From Orthonyx spaldingii (lineage: Eukaryota; Chordata; Aves; Passeriformes; Orthonychidae), in assembly GCA_013397795.1 (NCBI GenBank), contig VZTJ01000636.1, positions 124,001 to 188,000 on the forward strand: a DNA stretch of 64,000 bases, given 5' to 3'. The translations under genes were made by a program, and so were the position numbers. The notes beneath the pieces are model-generated. The model did no database searches. It worked only from the letters and a program-made list of their open reading frames with translations, and was not told the DNA's origin. Below are positions 11,051-21,690 of the stretch, one piece after another. Within the stretch, counting starts at the first letter, position 1. Every line of letters starts with the position of its first letter.

Positions 11051-11277
11051 AGGGTCAGGCTGGAGATCAGGAAAGGCTCTTCCCCAGAGGGTGCTGGGCA
11101 CTGCCCAGGCTCCCCAGGGAATGGTCCCGGCCCCGAGGCTGCCAGAGCTCCAGGAGCGTTTGGACAGCGCTGCCAGGGATGCACAGGGGGGAGTGTTGGG
11201 GGTCTGGGCAGGGACAGGGGCTGGATCCATGATCCCTGTGGGTACTTCCAGCTCAGGATATTCCATAATTCCATGAC
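11051..11277 (+). mobile_element. CR1 group C 3' end, about 225 bp
   Basis: Sense sequence from GTCAGGCTGGAGATCAGGAA through CTTCCCCAGAGGGTGCTGGG and GCGTTTGGACAGCGCTGCCA to the tail CAGGATATTCCATAATTCC. Nearly identical in layout to the copy at 21190-21403. Confidence 0.9.
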
Positions 11278-11426
11278 AGCTGCTCTGACCCTGTCCTGCT
11301 GCCAGCTGGGGGTGGCTCACTCCGGTCACTTGTGGAGTTTCAATGGGAAGAGGAGACTCAAATCCTCTCCACGCGTCTGTTCCTGCTGGTCCGGTGTGAT
11401 GCTTTCAGACCTGTCTGCATCAGATT

Positions 11427-11610
11427 TAATCATAAAATCCCAGAATAGTTTGGGTGGGAAGGGACCTTAAATCCCATCCCATCCCACACCTCCCACTGTC
11501 CCAGGCTGCTCCAAGCCCCAGTGTCCAGCCTGGCCTTGGGCACTGCCAGGGATCCAGGGGCAGCCACAGCCCCTTTCTGCCCTCACCTGTCTCCCCAGCC
11601 TGTGCTCCTG
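11427..11610 (-). mobile_element. CR1 group A 3' end
   Basis: Antisense tail AATCCCAGAATAGTTTGGGT, then CACCTCCCACTGTCCCAGGC and CCAGCCTGGCCTTGGGCACT. The palindrome is missing: CCCATCCCATCCCACACCTC replaces it, so there is a short internal deletion. Confidence 0.87.
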
Positions 11611-12388
11611 CAGCAGGCCCTGCTCTGTGCAATACTTGGCTCTTCTCAGAATAAACTGAAATCGTTTTTCTGATCTGTTTTCCACTTGTCACAAACGCTG
11701 TGAATTCTCAGCCCGGTGCCCCAGCTGCTCACAGAGCACCCCGGGGCAGTCTGGGCTGTGCCTGCCGTGCCTGTGGTGCTTCTCCTCACCCCAGCTGTCC
11801 AGGGAGAAGCCAGGCAGAGCCAGGGAGATGCAGAGCCCCACTCAGCTGTCCCCGGTCACGGGGAGCTGCTCTCTCTGTAGGATGATCTGGCTTCCTACCT
11901 CTGCTTTGTTTTATCCCCGTTTCCCCGGCTCGCTCGGAAATGTCACGCCAAAGAGCCTCAGAAGCATTATTAAAGTCAAAATAAATGACATTTACTGTCT
12001 CCTGCTTTCCAAAAGCCTGTTAGGCAGTCACAGGAGGAAATGAGGGGGTTTTAAGCCCTGGCTGCCTGATTCTTTCCCTTTCATTACCACGTCTCTTCCA
12101 GGGATAAATCCCCTCTGAGTTTTGCTGGGATAAATAATTGCTAAGTTTGTGTAATTGTCTGCAGGGCTGGGCACGGGGCGCTGTGGGCAGGGGGTGCTGG
12201 CTCAGAGTGAGCTCTGCTCTCTGGTACAAACCCGTGTCCCCCGGGGGACCAGGACAGCACTGGTGGGCACTGGGAGCCTCAGCCCTGAGCCCTGGAGGGA
12301 CCCTGAGAGCTCCTGCAGCCCCGGGGCCAGGCACAGCCTTGTCCTCAGCACCAGTGCCATGGCCAAAGGGCTTCAGGCTGCCCGAGGG
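11611..12388. other. Unique stretch with an AT-rich block
   Basis: Holds AT-rich repeat-free DNA at about 11935-12165 (GCATTATTAAAGTCAAAATA, GATAAATAATTGCTAAG) flanked by GC-rich sequence. Candidate conserved non-coding element; no gene seen. Confidence 0.4.
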
Positions 12389-12810
12389 TCACTGAAGTGT
12401 TTGGGTGGGAAAAGCCCTCCAAGACTGAGTCCAACCCTTCCCCAGCACTGCCCAGGCCACACTGACCCTGTCCCCAAGTGCCACATCCACAGGGCTCTGA
12501 ATCCCTCCAGGGATGGGGACTCCAAACCTCCCTGGGCAGTGGTGCCAGGGCTGGACAGCCCTTTCCAGGAAGGAATTTTCCCAATATCCACCCTGAGCCT
12601 GCCCTGGCCCAGCCTGAGGCCGTTCCCTCTCCTCCTGTCCCTGTTCCTGGGAGCAGAGCCCGACCCCCCGGCTGCCCCCTCCTGTCAGGGAGTTGTGCAG
12701 AGCCACAAGGACCCCCTGAGCTGCCTTTTCTTCAGGCTGAGCCCCTTTCCAGCTCCCTCAGGAGTTCTCCAGCCCCTTCCCAGCTCCATTCCCTTCCCTG
12801 GACACCTCCA
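12389..12810 (-). mobile_element. CR1 group B 3' end, about 420 bp
   Basis: Antisense copy from GTTTGGGTGGGAAAAGCCCT through CCAAGTGCCACATCCACAGG, CAATATCCACCCTGAGCCTG and the C-rich block to CTCAGGAGTTCTCCAGCCCC. One of the fullest group B copies. Confidence 0.9.
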
Positions 12811-15800
12811 ACAGGAATTTCCCCAGGACACACAGAGGAGCTGACCACTTCTCCCCTTCCACAACCACTTCCCCCATGAGCAGACACAAGCAATAAATGG
12901 GTTTGGGTTTGGGGTTCCAGCTCCTTCCCCCGTGCTAAGAGCAGCCCAAGGATTGCAGTGGTGGCAGAGTTTCCTTGGATATGATTTCCCAAAAGCTTTT
13001 AGCTCTACCGTGGCAGTTTGTCTCTAATTGCAGAAATAACAAAATGCCTTTGAGCATATTTATTCACTGGAGTTTGGTTTTAGTTACTCATTATAACAGT
13101 GTTAATAACAGCCTGGAGGGAAGGAGCAGGATTGAATCTGAGCCACAGAGAGCCAGAGATGAGTTGGTTTGAATTTTTGCTTAATGGACCGTTCTGTCCT
13201 CGGAACAGTTTTTCTTTCCTGCCATTTTTATTTCCCCTTTTGCCACTTGATGTCTCCAACCCAGAAATAAAAGGCAACAGAGTTACCTAATACCACAAGT
13301 GTCAGATCTCATAGCTTGGTGAAAATCAGTCCTTCAGGGAAATTGGATTTATTGCCAGTGAAACATGAATGCTTTTATTTGCTCTGGAGTGTGAGCCTGG
13401 CTTTGTTAACAAGACTGACCTGTTCCCACTGAAGCCAAAGTTGATTTTGGCTGCCCACAAGCTGTTCAGGGGTGGAAGAGAGAGAAAAGACTTGTGGGAG
13501 ACCCAGGACAGGAACAGTGATGATGGAACTGCTGGGTTTTGCCAGAAACAACTCTTAGATCCCCCAGCCCCTGAGTCCTGCACGTTCCCGAGGGCTTCAG
13601 TCCTGCAGTTCCTGCTCTCAGCCCTCGTTCCTGCTCCATGCAGGACAGGGGTAAATCCCAGGGTTATTGCAGCAGGTGCCCTGCTTTGCTCCTGAGGCAG
13701 GAAAACCCTGATCCTTTTGAGGAATTGGTCCTCTTCCACAGCCAAAGGAGGCCGGAGGTCGGGAGGGAGTTCCTGTTTGTGTCTGCGGGGGAGGCAGGGG
13801 ACAGAGACAGCGCGGTCCCTGGTTTGGGGGTGTTCCCGAGAGAGGCACAGTCACACAATCCCACACTCACTGAGGAGGTTCAGTCCCTCCTGGTGAGAAG
13901 CTGGGTTCTGCCAGGCTGGCTCTGACCCCACGCTCAGCAATCCATGGTCCCTTGAGCTGGGATGCAAAGGCTCTGGCATGAGGGAACTGCCTGAGGATCT
14001 TCCTTTGGGGATTTTTAATGGATCCAGACCTCTCAGAGCACTGCTGCACCCCTGGCACCCAGCTGAGCCCGGCTTGCTCGGGACAACATCAACCAGTGCT
14101 CCTCACAGCCCTCTGGGCGTGGATTTAAACCTGGGCACTGTTTGCTGGGTGAGCGATGATTGATACAACAGGGCTGTTCATCTTCCTGCAGGGCCTCAGG
14201 GGTTATTTATTCCTTTGGAATCTGTCAGAGGGAAATTTCCAAGTCGTTCAAACAAACATGTAATTTATCCGTGGCAGCGCAGAGAGTCTGAAGAGTTTAA
14301 TTTCTGTGCAGATTAAACGTGCAAGGGCTCCATTTATCAGGTCAGACAGGAGAAGTGATGCCAGGCTGGACTGAACATCCACGGAGCATCATCCTCAGAT
14401 GGCTCTGGTTACCAGGGCAGCACAGGGAGCCGGCTGCTGGCTCCTCCTGTCCTCAGGCACTCCAGAGGGAACGGTTTTCCCGTGAAGTTACAGCTGGCTT
14501 TGGAAATGGACAGACGAATAAAGACCCTCGTTTGAAACTGTCTGCAGGTCAAAGTGCCTTTCTGGAGTGCTGGCTTGCCATCGGTGAGGGTGACAAAGCT
14601 CCTCCTGCAGTTCCACCCTCGCTGATCAATAACCATTCCCTGCAGGACGTGCTGGGGGTGACGGGAATTGATGAGCTCGGAGGCTGCAGCTCAGCCCACG
14701 CTGCGCTCACAGGCAGAGCAAAGCGCCGGCGCTTGGGGCGTCTCTTGGCGCAGCAGCTTCGCCAGAATTACTCTCTTTCCATTCCACCTGCTCTTCCTCC
14801 ACCCAAAAACGCAGCTCCAAGTCCATCCCTAAGCTCTTCCCTGGGAGAAACCTCCTCCTCCTCCTGCTCCCAGAGGCTCTTGGAGCATCAGAGCCACAAG
14901 AGCCGAATTCAGCATGGGAATCTCCAGGTTTTCTGAGCTTCTTCGAGTTTAAATCTGCAAATGTTGGGTGTAAAACTCCATTTCCTGGGGCAGGAGACCC
15001 CAGCAGTGTGCTCACTGTCCCAGGCGGCACACCAAGCTGCTGGCACAGAAAGAGACGAAGCTGCAGATTGTCCCTCTGTTCCTGGGAACATTTCAGCCCA
15101 GTGTGATCCTGCAGGGAAGGGCTGGAACAGGCTCCACGTGATCCCGTCACTGCTGCTCCAGGACAGGGATGGGACTGTGCTTACCCAAACCTCCTGGGAC
15201 CACTCCACCTCTCAGTGCTTTTCCTGATGCTTCCAAGTTTTTCTGTGGCTTAAAAAATGGTCTTGAAGTTGTTCTGGGAGTGGGTGAGTCTTGGCAAAAG
15301 TTCTGTGGATCTTCAGGGCCCTGACATCGCTCCTGAGAGACTCTGTGGCCTCCTCCTCCTCCTCCTCTGGAGGGTTGGACTGGGATCAAATCCTCCTCCC
15401 ACGGATAAATCACCGTGCCCGAGGACAGCTTCAAACACAATCACTTGGATACATGGAGACACTGGGATTCTACAAAGCAGGGGAACAGACAGCAGGGCAG
15501 GATAAAGATGAAGAGCCTGACAATTTTTTGTCTTTAAAGTGGTCATTTTTCACATCAGGTGAAGCAAAACTGGGCCTGAGCGACATTTCTCTAACGCAAT
15601 TAATTATTTATGGTTTTCTGCAAGCGGCAATCAAGAGGAGCAGCACTGAAAGGGGATTTATAACTCCACTGATTTTTAAAGAAAAGCCTGCACTGAGTGC
15701 AGGGGCTCTGCCAACCCCAGCTGGGTCTCCCTGGGCTTCAACCCCCCCAGCCAAGCAGGGGCACACCTGGGCAGCAGCTCCAGCACGGAGCAGCCAGGCA

Positions 15801-15850
15801 GGAGCTGCTGCTTCCTGCTGCTTCCAGAAGCCTAAAAGGCAAAAATTATC
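12811..15850. other. Repeat-poor unique stretch of 3 kb
   Basis: The longest stretch free of recognised repeats in the first 20 kb. AT-rich islands at about 12970-13110, 13180-13400, 14200-14345 (CATGTAATTTATCCGTGGCA) and 15540-15680 (CGCAATTAATTATTTATGG) look like conserved non-coding elements. A short CCT repeat lies at 15349-15368. A 205-codon plus-strand frame at 14319-14936 has no recognisable domain. Confidence 0.45.
15349..15368. repeat. (CCT)n simple repeat
   Basis: About six CCT triplets. They produce a serine run in one frame and an arginine run in another frame on the opposite strand. Confidence 0.8.
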
Positions 15851-16218
15851 ATAAAATTCCAGACTGGTTTGGGTGGGAAGGTTTGGGTGCCATGGCAGGG
15901 ACACCTCCCACTGTCCCAGGCTGCTCCCCGCCCCAGTGTCCAACCTGGCCTTGGGCACTGCCAGGGATCCAGGGGCAGCCACAGCTGCTCTGGGAATTCC
16001 AGCCCAGCCCCTCCCCACCCTCCCAGGGAACAATGCCCAGTTCCCAATCTCCCATCCATCCCTGCCCTCTGGCAGTGGGAAGCCGTTCCCTGTATCCTGT
16101 CCCTCCAGCCCTTAGAAATCCTCTCTCCCTCTTTCCTGTGGCTCCTTCAGGCCACAGTGGGGTCACCCCAGAGCTTCTCCTCTCCAGGGGAGCATTCCCA
16201 GCTCTCCCAGCCTTTCCC
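15851..16218 (-). mobile_element. CR1 group A 3' end, about 370 bp
   Basis: Antisense tail ATTCCAGACTGGTTTGGGTG, a short deletion before GCCATGGCAGGGACACC, then the standard order of landmarks to CATTCCCAGCTCTCCCAGCC. It is followed 90 bp later by a plus-strand group B copy, a head-to-head arrangement. Confidence 0.9.
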
Positions 16219-16308
16219 CAGCACGTGGCCTTTGGATTCTCTCCTGCCTGTGAGGGCTCAGTTTCTGTGACAATATTTGTAAAAAAGAAGGATTTCTTAG
16301 GGCCAAGA

Positions 16309-16735
16309 CATGGAAAGGCTGGAGCAGGGAAGGGAACAGAGCTGGGAAGGGGCTGGAGAACTCCTGAGGGAGCTGGGAAAGGGCTCAGCCTGGAGCAAAG
16401 GAGGCTCAGGGGGCCCTTGTGGCTCTGCACAAGTCCCTGACAGGAGGGGGCAGCCGGGGGGGTCGGGCTCTGCTCCCAGGGCACAGGGACAGGAGGAGAG
16501 GGAACGGCCTCAGGCTGGGCCAGGGGAGGCTCAGGGTGGACATCAGCAGGAATTTCCCCATGGAAAGGGTGCTCAGGCCTTGGGACTGCCCAGGGAGGTT
16601 TGGAGTCCCCATCCCTGGAGGTGTCCAAGGAATTCCTGGACGTGGCACTCAGAGCTCTGGGCTGGGACAAGGTGGGCATCGGGCACAGCTGGGACTCAGT
16701 GACCTCAGAGGGCTTTTCCCACCCCTGTCCTTGGC
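16309..16735 (+). mobile_element. CR1 group B 3' end, about 425 bp
   Basis: Sense copy from ATGGAAAGGCTGGAGCAGGG through CTCCTGAGGGAGCTGGGAAA, the G-rich block near 16446, and GGTTTGGAGTCCCCATCCCT to GGCTTTTCCCACCCCTGTCC. A full-length example of the group's 3' end. Confidence 0.9.
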
Positions 16736-17224
16736 CAGGAATATGATCCAGGTGGTTTTCCCTGATTCTCTTCTCCTCCTTCCCTCTAACAACTTCCCTC
16801 AGTTTTCACTTCCCCAGCCACAGCACTCGTGTCTCGTTCTGCCTTTAAGACTTCCCAAAGAGACATTTCAGGATGTGAAATCGGCCAAGGAGGGCTCATC
16901 TCTCCCTGGATCCTGGTGTTTAATGTGCCCCACTGTGGATCTTTCTGGAATGCTGCCCATGGCAGTCCCGGTGCTGATAATCCCCCTTCTCATTGCCAGT
17001 GGCCCCCAGGGAATCCAAACAGCTGACGTGGGCAATTACCTTATTTTAAATTTAATTTAAAAATGATCCACACAGGGAGAAAAGTTTGATCGTGATCAAA
17101 GGATTCATTTCAGTAACAGCTCCTGGTGCTTTGCTCTGAGGAGGGATTGATGCCTCCAACGAGAGCCAGAGCTGAATTGTTGGTGAGTCAGGGGGTGACT
17201 CCATGGCCTGGAATGAAGGAGGAA
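16736..17224. other. Unique stretch
   Basis: AT-rich at 17030-17110 (ATTTTAAATTTAATTTAAAA), with a TGATCGTGATCA-like motif near 17087-17098. No gene seen. Confidence 0.4.
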
Positions 17225-17490
17225 AGTTTGGGAGAGCTGGGAATGTTCACCTGCAGAAGAGAAGGCTCCAGGGAGAGCTCAGAGCCCCTTGCAGGGCCTA
17301 AAGGGGCTCCAGGAGAGCTGGAGAGGGACTGGGGCCAAGGGATGGAGGGACAGGACACAGGGAATGGCTTCAAATTGGAAAAGGAGAGATCTGAGTGGGA
17401 GATTGGGAAGGAATTCCTGGCTGGAGGGTGGGGAGGCTCTGGAATAGAATTCCCAGAGAAGCTGTGGCTGCCCCTGGATCCCTGTGGATG
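17225..17490 (+). mobile_element. CR1 group A fragment lacking its tail
   Basis: Sense copy from GGGAGAGCTGGGAATGTTCA through GGACACAGGGAATGGCTTC to CTGTGGCTGCCCCTGGATCC, then breaks off. Upstream CR1 sequence is retained while the 3' tail is gone, so a deletion or rearrangement followed insertion. Confidence 0.88.
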
Positions 17491-18416
17491 CCGTCTGAGG
17501 GATCAGCACAAAGTGGCTGCGGCTCTGACAAAACCCATTTCCAGCTTTCACAATTATTTTCCTTAAAAGAAATTCTGCTTTCAGGATTTATCCTGTGTCA
17601 CATGGAGCCACTTAAAGCCCCGAGAGTGAGTTTAATTATCACCCTGCTGAACTGCAGCGGAGCTGAGGGGTGCCTGCTCCCCTCTCCTTTCAGCACCGGC
17701 CCTGCCGTGGGTTTGTGTGAGAGCTGCAGAGCACGGCTGGGAGTTGCTGCTTCTGTGCGCGCGCCGCTCAAGTGAACCCAAAATTAAAATGATGAGCATA
17801 TCACGGCTGCCAATGAATGGCCTTGGCAGCTTAAATGACACATCTGTAAGTGAGTTAAAAATAATCTGGGTTCCTTCTGCCTCTGCCCTCAGCAGCCTGG
17901 CATTTTCCATCGTCACAAAGACAGTGATTGCTGCAGCCTTTAGTGGAGCTGGAAGCAAAAGCACAATAAAATCTGAGGGCATGGGAAGCGAGGAAGGGGA
18001 TAGTGGGTGGTCAGTGCTGTTAAATACCTCGTGCTCCGTTACTTTTGCCCAGAAAAAGTCTGACGTGGTTGCAGGTCCCGACTGTTGGAAGCTTTCCCTG
18101 GAAACCATCCCCCCGCTGTGCTGATGTGTAAATCTGGGAATGGCTGGGGCGGGGATTTGGGGCCCCTCTGGGGCTGCTTTTTGGGGAGGCTCTGTTTGAA
18201 ATGGTCAGATGTGTTCCCAGGGCTGCTCTGCTGGAGCTGAGCTGGGAAGGGGAAAAGGAGGAGAGTGCTGGATCCTTGGAATATTCTGGGCTGCTGGGGC
18301 AGGTCAGGATGTTGGAAAATAGACCAAGTTTAAAATTTTTATTTTATTTCTCTAGTCAGGCATGGTTTGCCTTTGCCTTGGGGGAAGGGATTTGAAAGTT
18401 TGGTTTTTTTAGGAGA
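17491..18416. promoter_or_regulatory. Candidate conserved non-coding block
   Basis: Repeat-free DNA with intermediate GC from about 17780 to 18060 (AAAATGATGAGCATATCACG, AAGTGAGTTAAAAATAATCT, GTCACAAAGACAGTGATTGC). Both strands stay open here: plus 17717-18124 is 135 codons, minus 17632-18108 is 158 codons. Neither has a recognisable domain, and overlap on both strands argues against coding. A slowly evolving regulatory element is the better guess. Confidence 0.35.
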
Positions 18417-18878
18417 TGTAGGATCACTCTGCAGGGATGGGCTGAACATATCAACAGTGTGGGTAACCCAAAAGTGACCCAGAAGGTAAAGGCCACCAAG
18501 GGTAGAGCATCAGTGGCCATCTACAAACGTCTACCCCAGACACTGCCTCTGGCAGAGCTGGAGACATCTAGTCCGGAAAAGACTGATGGGAAAATCAAAG
18601 AGTGAAAATCTAATTAACATCACAGGTGAAGAAATTTGGATCCAATACAAAAACAGATCCTGGGGGCTGCTCGACTCTGGACCAATGAACATCAACCAAT
18701 GTATCTCTGTGGGGTTTTGGCTTTATAAAGTTTGGGGGTAATGCTGTAAAAGCCACGTGTGATGGAACGATTTTCTCTGCACACCCGGGCTGTGTGTGGA
18801 TGAGATGATTTCTGTTGCACAGCCTGGCCAGAACAACATCCTGGCCAGGATAAAGCATTGCCTTGATTCTCTAACACA
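18417..18878 (+). mobile_element. LTR-like element (endogenous retrovirus type)
   Basis: A promoter-plus-polyadenylation block in LTR order: two CCAAT boxes (near 18682 and 18695), TATAAA at 18724-18729, an ATAAA-type signal at 18850-18854 (CCAGGATAAAGCATTGCC), and a TAACACA end near 18871-18878. The right edge fits an LTR ending in CA. The left edge is uncertain (18417 or about 18583) and no target-site duplication was found. No retroviral coding sequence is attached. It could be a solo LTR or a 3' LTR remnant. Confidence 0.55.
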
Positions 18879-19019
18879 AAAAAAAATGTGGGAGAGTTTT
18901 TGTTTTTCCCGCAGTTTTCGGTGACAAGGACAGCCTGGCTTGGGAGGGGCTCACAGCTGGCTGCAGCTGCTCTGGGGAGCCTGGACGAGGTGCAGCCATC
19001 CCCAGCATTATTTTCCTCC

Positions 19020-19120
19020 CTTATGGAATGGTTTGGCTTGGAAGGGACCTTAAATCCCATCTCGCTCCAGCCCCCTGCCACGGGCAGGGATTTCTCCAAC
19101 TCTCGATGTTATCAAAACGA
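19020..19120 (-). mobile_element. Diverged CR1 tail
   Basis: Antisense tail GGAATGGTTTGGCTTGGAAG followed by GGACCTTAAATCCCATC and CCCCTGCCACGGGCAGGGA. Sequence beyond 19100 no longer matches CR1. Confidence 0.75.
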
Positions 19121-19140
19121 ACACCTCGAGCCCAAAGTGC

Positions 19141-19440
19141 CCGAATTCAGCTTCAGGATGCGCTTCCCCCGTGCCACCGGGCTGTGCCCCACCCCTGCCG
19201 TGCCCAGGGTGCCAGGTGACGCGGCTGGGGCAGGCGTGGCACAGGGACGGTGCCAGCCCGGCGCTCCCGGGGCGCTCCGCAGGGCAGGAGCCTCTCCCGG
19301 CGCTTCAGAGCCAGGCAGGCAGCGACCGAACACATCCAGCCCGGAACGTGCCCGCAGCTGTCCCAGCTCTCCCGCACGAGGAAGAGGCAGGAGCTGGGGC
19401 CGTGCACAGCTCCAGAGCTCCGGGAGCAGCCCCGGCAGGG
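19141..19440. promoter_or_regulatory. CpG-rich patch of 300 bp
   Basis: Dense CpG (GGTGACGCGGCTGG, CCGGCGCTCCCGGGGCGCTC, GGAACGTGCCCGCAGC). It resembles a small CpG island but lacks a recognisable first exon. GC-rich open frames on both strands are not taken as coding. Confidence 0.35.
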
Positions 19441-19509
19441 ATCCCTGGGATAAGGAAAGTTGGATCCTGCCCAGGGTGGGAAGCACCTTGTTGGGGTCCC
19501 TGGGCTCTT

Positions 19510-19656
19510 CTGGGGCTGCCCCTGGATCCCTGGCAGTGCCCAAGGCCAGGCTGGAGCAGCCTGGGACAGTGGGAGGTGTCCCTGCCATGGCAGCGGTGGC
19601 ACTGGGTGGGCTTTGAGGTCCCTCCCAACCCAAACCGTTCCATTATTCCATGAATT
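19510..19656 (+). mobile_element. CR1 group A 3' end
   Basis: GGGGCTGCCCCTGGATCCCT, GGCAGTGCCCAAGGCCAGG, the palindrome variant CCTGCCATGGCAGCGG, and a tail reaching CCATTATTCCATGAATT. Lacks GGACACTGGGGCTT, a small internal deletion. Confidence 0.88.
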
Positions 19657-20371
19657 AAAGCCAGTGCAGTTCCCGAGGGTGCAAGTGTGGGAAGCCGGGA
19701 TTCAGCAGAGCTCCGGGAGCAGCCTGAGCCGGACTGAGCCGTTTCAGCTTTGCTGAGCTGGGCCTCACAGATCCGGGCTCGCGCAGAATTTCGCTGCAGT
19801 AAAGCTGAGGGATAAACGCTTAAAAATGTTGTAGAACCTTTCAGCTGTTGCCATCAGCTCCATATTGGGAAAAATGTAAAGAAATCTGCCAAACCCTTCC
19901 TTGCTTTGGCCACGCGCTCGGCAGGTAAAGGTAAATAAAAAGGGAAAGGGGCAGCCTCATTTACAGCTCGTTTGCAAGGAGCAGGATCTAATTAAGCACT
20001 TTAAGGGGTGGGACACTGAGGTGTGAAGTTTATTGAGCACTTGGTTAACTTTTCAATTAGTCTGGGTGTTTTGCGAGCTGGTATAATTCTAACTCATGGG
20101 AGGATCAATGGCTTGATTTAGAAGAAAATATAACGTAAAACTTTAATTCCGAGAGTGGTGGAAGGTAAGTAATTATCACAAATTGATTTTGTTACCGTAA
20201 CCGTTACCAATAATCTTCTAATCAGGTAAATACTGCTGGAGAGGTCTGAGGAGACTGCAGGATTTGCCATGAAAATAAGATTTGCTTCCTCAGATGATTA
20301 TTTTAAGTGATAATTGATAAGTTTATTTAAAATTGGCTTAAATATCAAAGGGTGATTCGTTAGGAAACACC
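19657..20371. promoter_or_regulatory. AT-rich candidate regulatory block
   Basis: Repeat-free AT-rich DNA from about 19960 with TAATTAAGC (19990), TCAATTAGTC, GTAATTATCAC (20168) and GATAATTGATAAG (20310). At 20191-20208 the motif GTTACCGTAACCGTTACC forms two overlapping interrupted palindromes of MYB-type half-sites. It looks like an enhancer, but no conservation data are available. Confidence 0.35.
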
Positions 20372-20478
20372 AACCTTGTGCTCCATGGGCAGGGATACCT
20401 TGCACTATCCCAGGGTGCTCCAGCCTGGCCTTGGACACTTCCAGGGATCCAGGGGCAGCCACAGCTGCTCTGGGCAAT
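20372..20478 (-). mobile_element. CR1 fragment, older type
   Basis: CCATGGGCAGGGATACC, CACTATCCCAGGGTGCTCC, CAGCCTGGCCTTGGACACTT, then GGCAGCCACAGCTGCTCTGG. The CCATGGGCAGGG form, rather than CCATGGCAGGG, marks an older CR1 variant. Confidence 0.83.
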
Positions 20479-21189
20479 GGATGAGGAGAAATGAACCTGG
20501 GATAACACAAGGAAACTCCTTCCTGGGAGGCAGGAATCGTCCTCAGGTGCTCTCAGAGCTCATCCGTGTGTTTCCAGCTGGGGAAACTGAGGCACGAGGG
20601 ATGCCCAGGCCGTGCAGCAGGGCTCTGGCAAGGCTGGGACCCAGTGCCTGCTCCCTTTTCCCAGCTCCTCTTCCCTGGCTTTGGCAGATCCCTGTCAACC
20701 CTGCCAGCTCAGAGAGGGACCTGCCAAAGGAACTGCCAAGGCTGAAGGGTTTCTTTAAGGAAAAAGCCTGAATGATTTTGCTGGGGTTTTTTTCCCTCCA
20801 GGAAAAGATTGAAATGAAGGGCAGGAGAGATTTGGGCAATAATCCCCTTCTCCACGGAAGCTGCTCTGATGCCTCCCGTGCCGTAACAAATCAGTGGGGA
20901 TTAAAAACGCTGTCACTGGTGTAAAACTTCTGCAAGGATTGGCTTCACCCCTCCAGCTTAGCTGGGCCAGCAGGGCTGAGCCTGACGGACACAGAGCCGG
21001 AGCTTTCCGTGCGCTCCCTCGGGCAGGGAGGGGCCCTGGAACCACCCAGCCCCTCCCGGGCACACACCGGGCTGCAGCCGCCAGCACGGGGAACCCGCGG
21101 GGTTTCCAGCTCCCGAGGGACACAGAGCGGTTTGTGCTGGCACCAAGGGCACTGAGGAATGAATGTGGATACACAAGGAGAGCGGGAGA
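20479..21189. other. Unique GC-rich stretch
   Basis: No repeat or exon recognised; CpG-rich around 20990-21130. Confidence 0.4.
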
Positions 21190-21403
21190 TGGGAGAGCAG
21201 GAAAGGTTCTTCCCCAGAGGGTGCTGGGCACTGCCCAGGCTCACCAGGGAATGGTCCCGGCCCCGAGGCTGCCAGAGCTCCAGGAGCGTTTGGACAGCGC
21301 TGCCAGGGATGCACAGGGGGGAGTGCTGGGGGTCTGGGCAGGGTCTGGGCTGGGTGATCCTTGTGGGTCCCTTCCAGCTCAGGATATTCTGGGATTCTGT
21401 GAA
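21190..21403 (+). mobile_element. CR1 group C 3' end, about 215 bp
   Basis: GAGCAGGAAAGGTTCTTCCC, GGGTGCTGGGCACTGCCCAG, GCGTTTGGACAGCGCTGCCA, and the tail TTGTGGGTCCCTTCCAGCTC followed by GGGATTCTGTGAA. Confidence 0.9.
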
Positions 21404-21509
21404 CTCACTCAGTGGATTTCCAAAGCATCCACTGCTGCTGATTTCTGGGATTACACAGATGGTTCTGTGAGCTCTGAATGGATCCTGGTTCTGCTCACGT
21501 GGAGTTCAT

Positions 21510-21690
21510 CCTTCCCTGGCAGGGTGGGCAGGGAGGGCACAGGGTGCCCAGAGCAGCTGTGGCTGCCCCTGGATCCCTGGCAGTGCCCAAGGCCAGGTTG
21601 GACACTGGGGCTTGGAGCAGCCTGGGACAGTGGGAGGTGTCCCTGCCATGGCAGGGGTGGCACTGGGTGGGATTTGAGGTCCCTTCTGGG
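21510..21690 (+). mobile_element. CR1 group A 3' end
   Basis: Sense copy with CAGAGCAGCTGTGGCTGCCC, the standard middle and GGGTGGGATTTGAGGTCCCT; the last CCAACCCAAACC part of the tail is missing. Confidence 0.88.

Noticed and set aside
17717..18124. 135-codon plus-strand protein
   Set aside because: The opposite strand is equally open and no motif is recognised; treated as possible conserved non-coding DNA.
18583..18600. Left end of the LTR-like element with a target duplication
   Set aside because: TGATGGG could be the start, but no matching direct repeat flanks it and the right end, so the left boundary is left open.
19141..19440. Promoter and first exon at the CpG-rich patch
   Set aside because: CpG density is suggestive, but there is no clear coding start, donor site or downstream exon.
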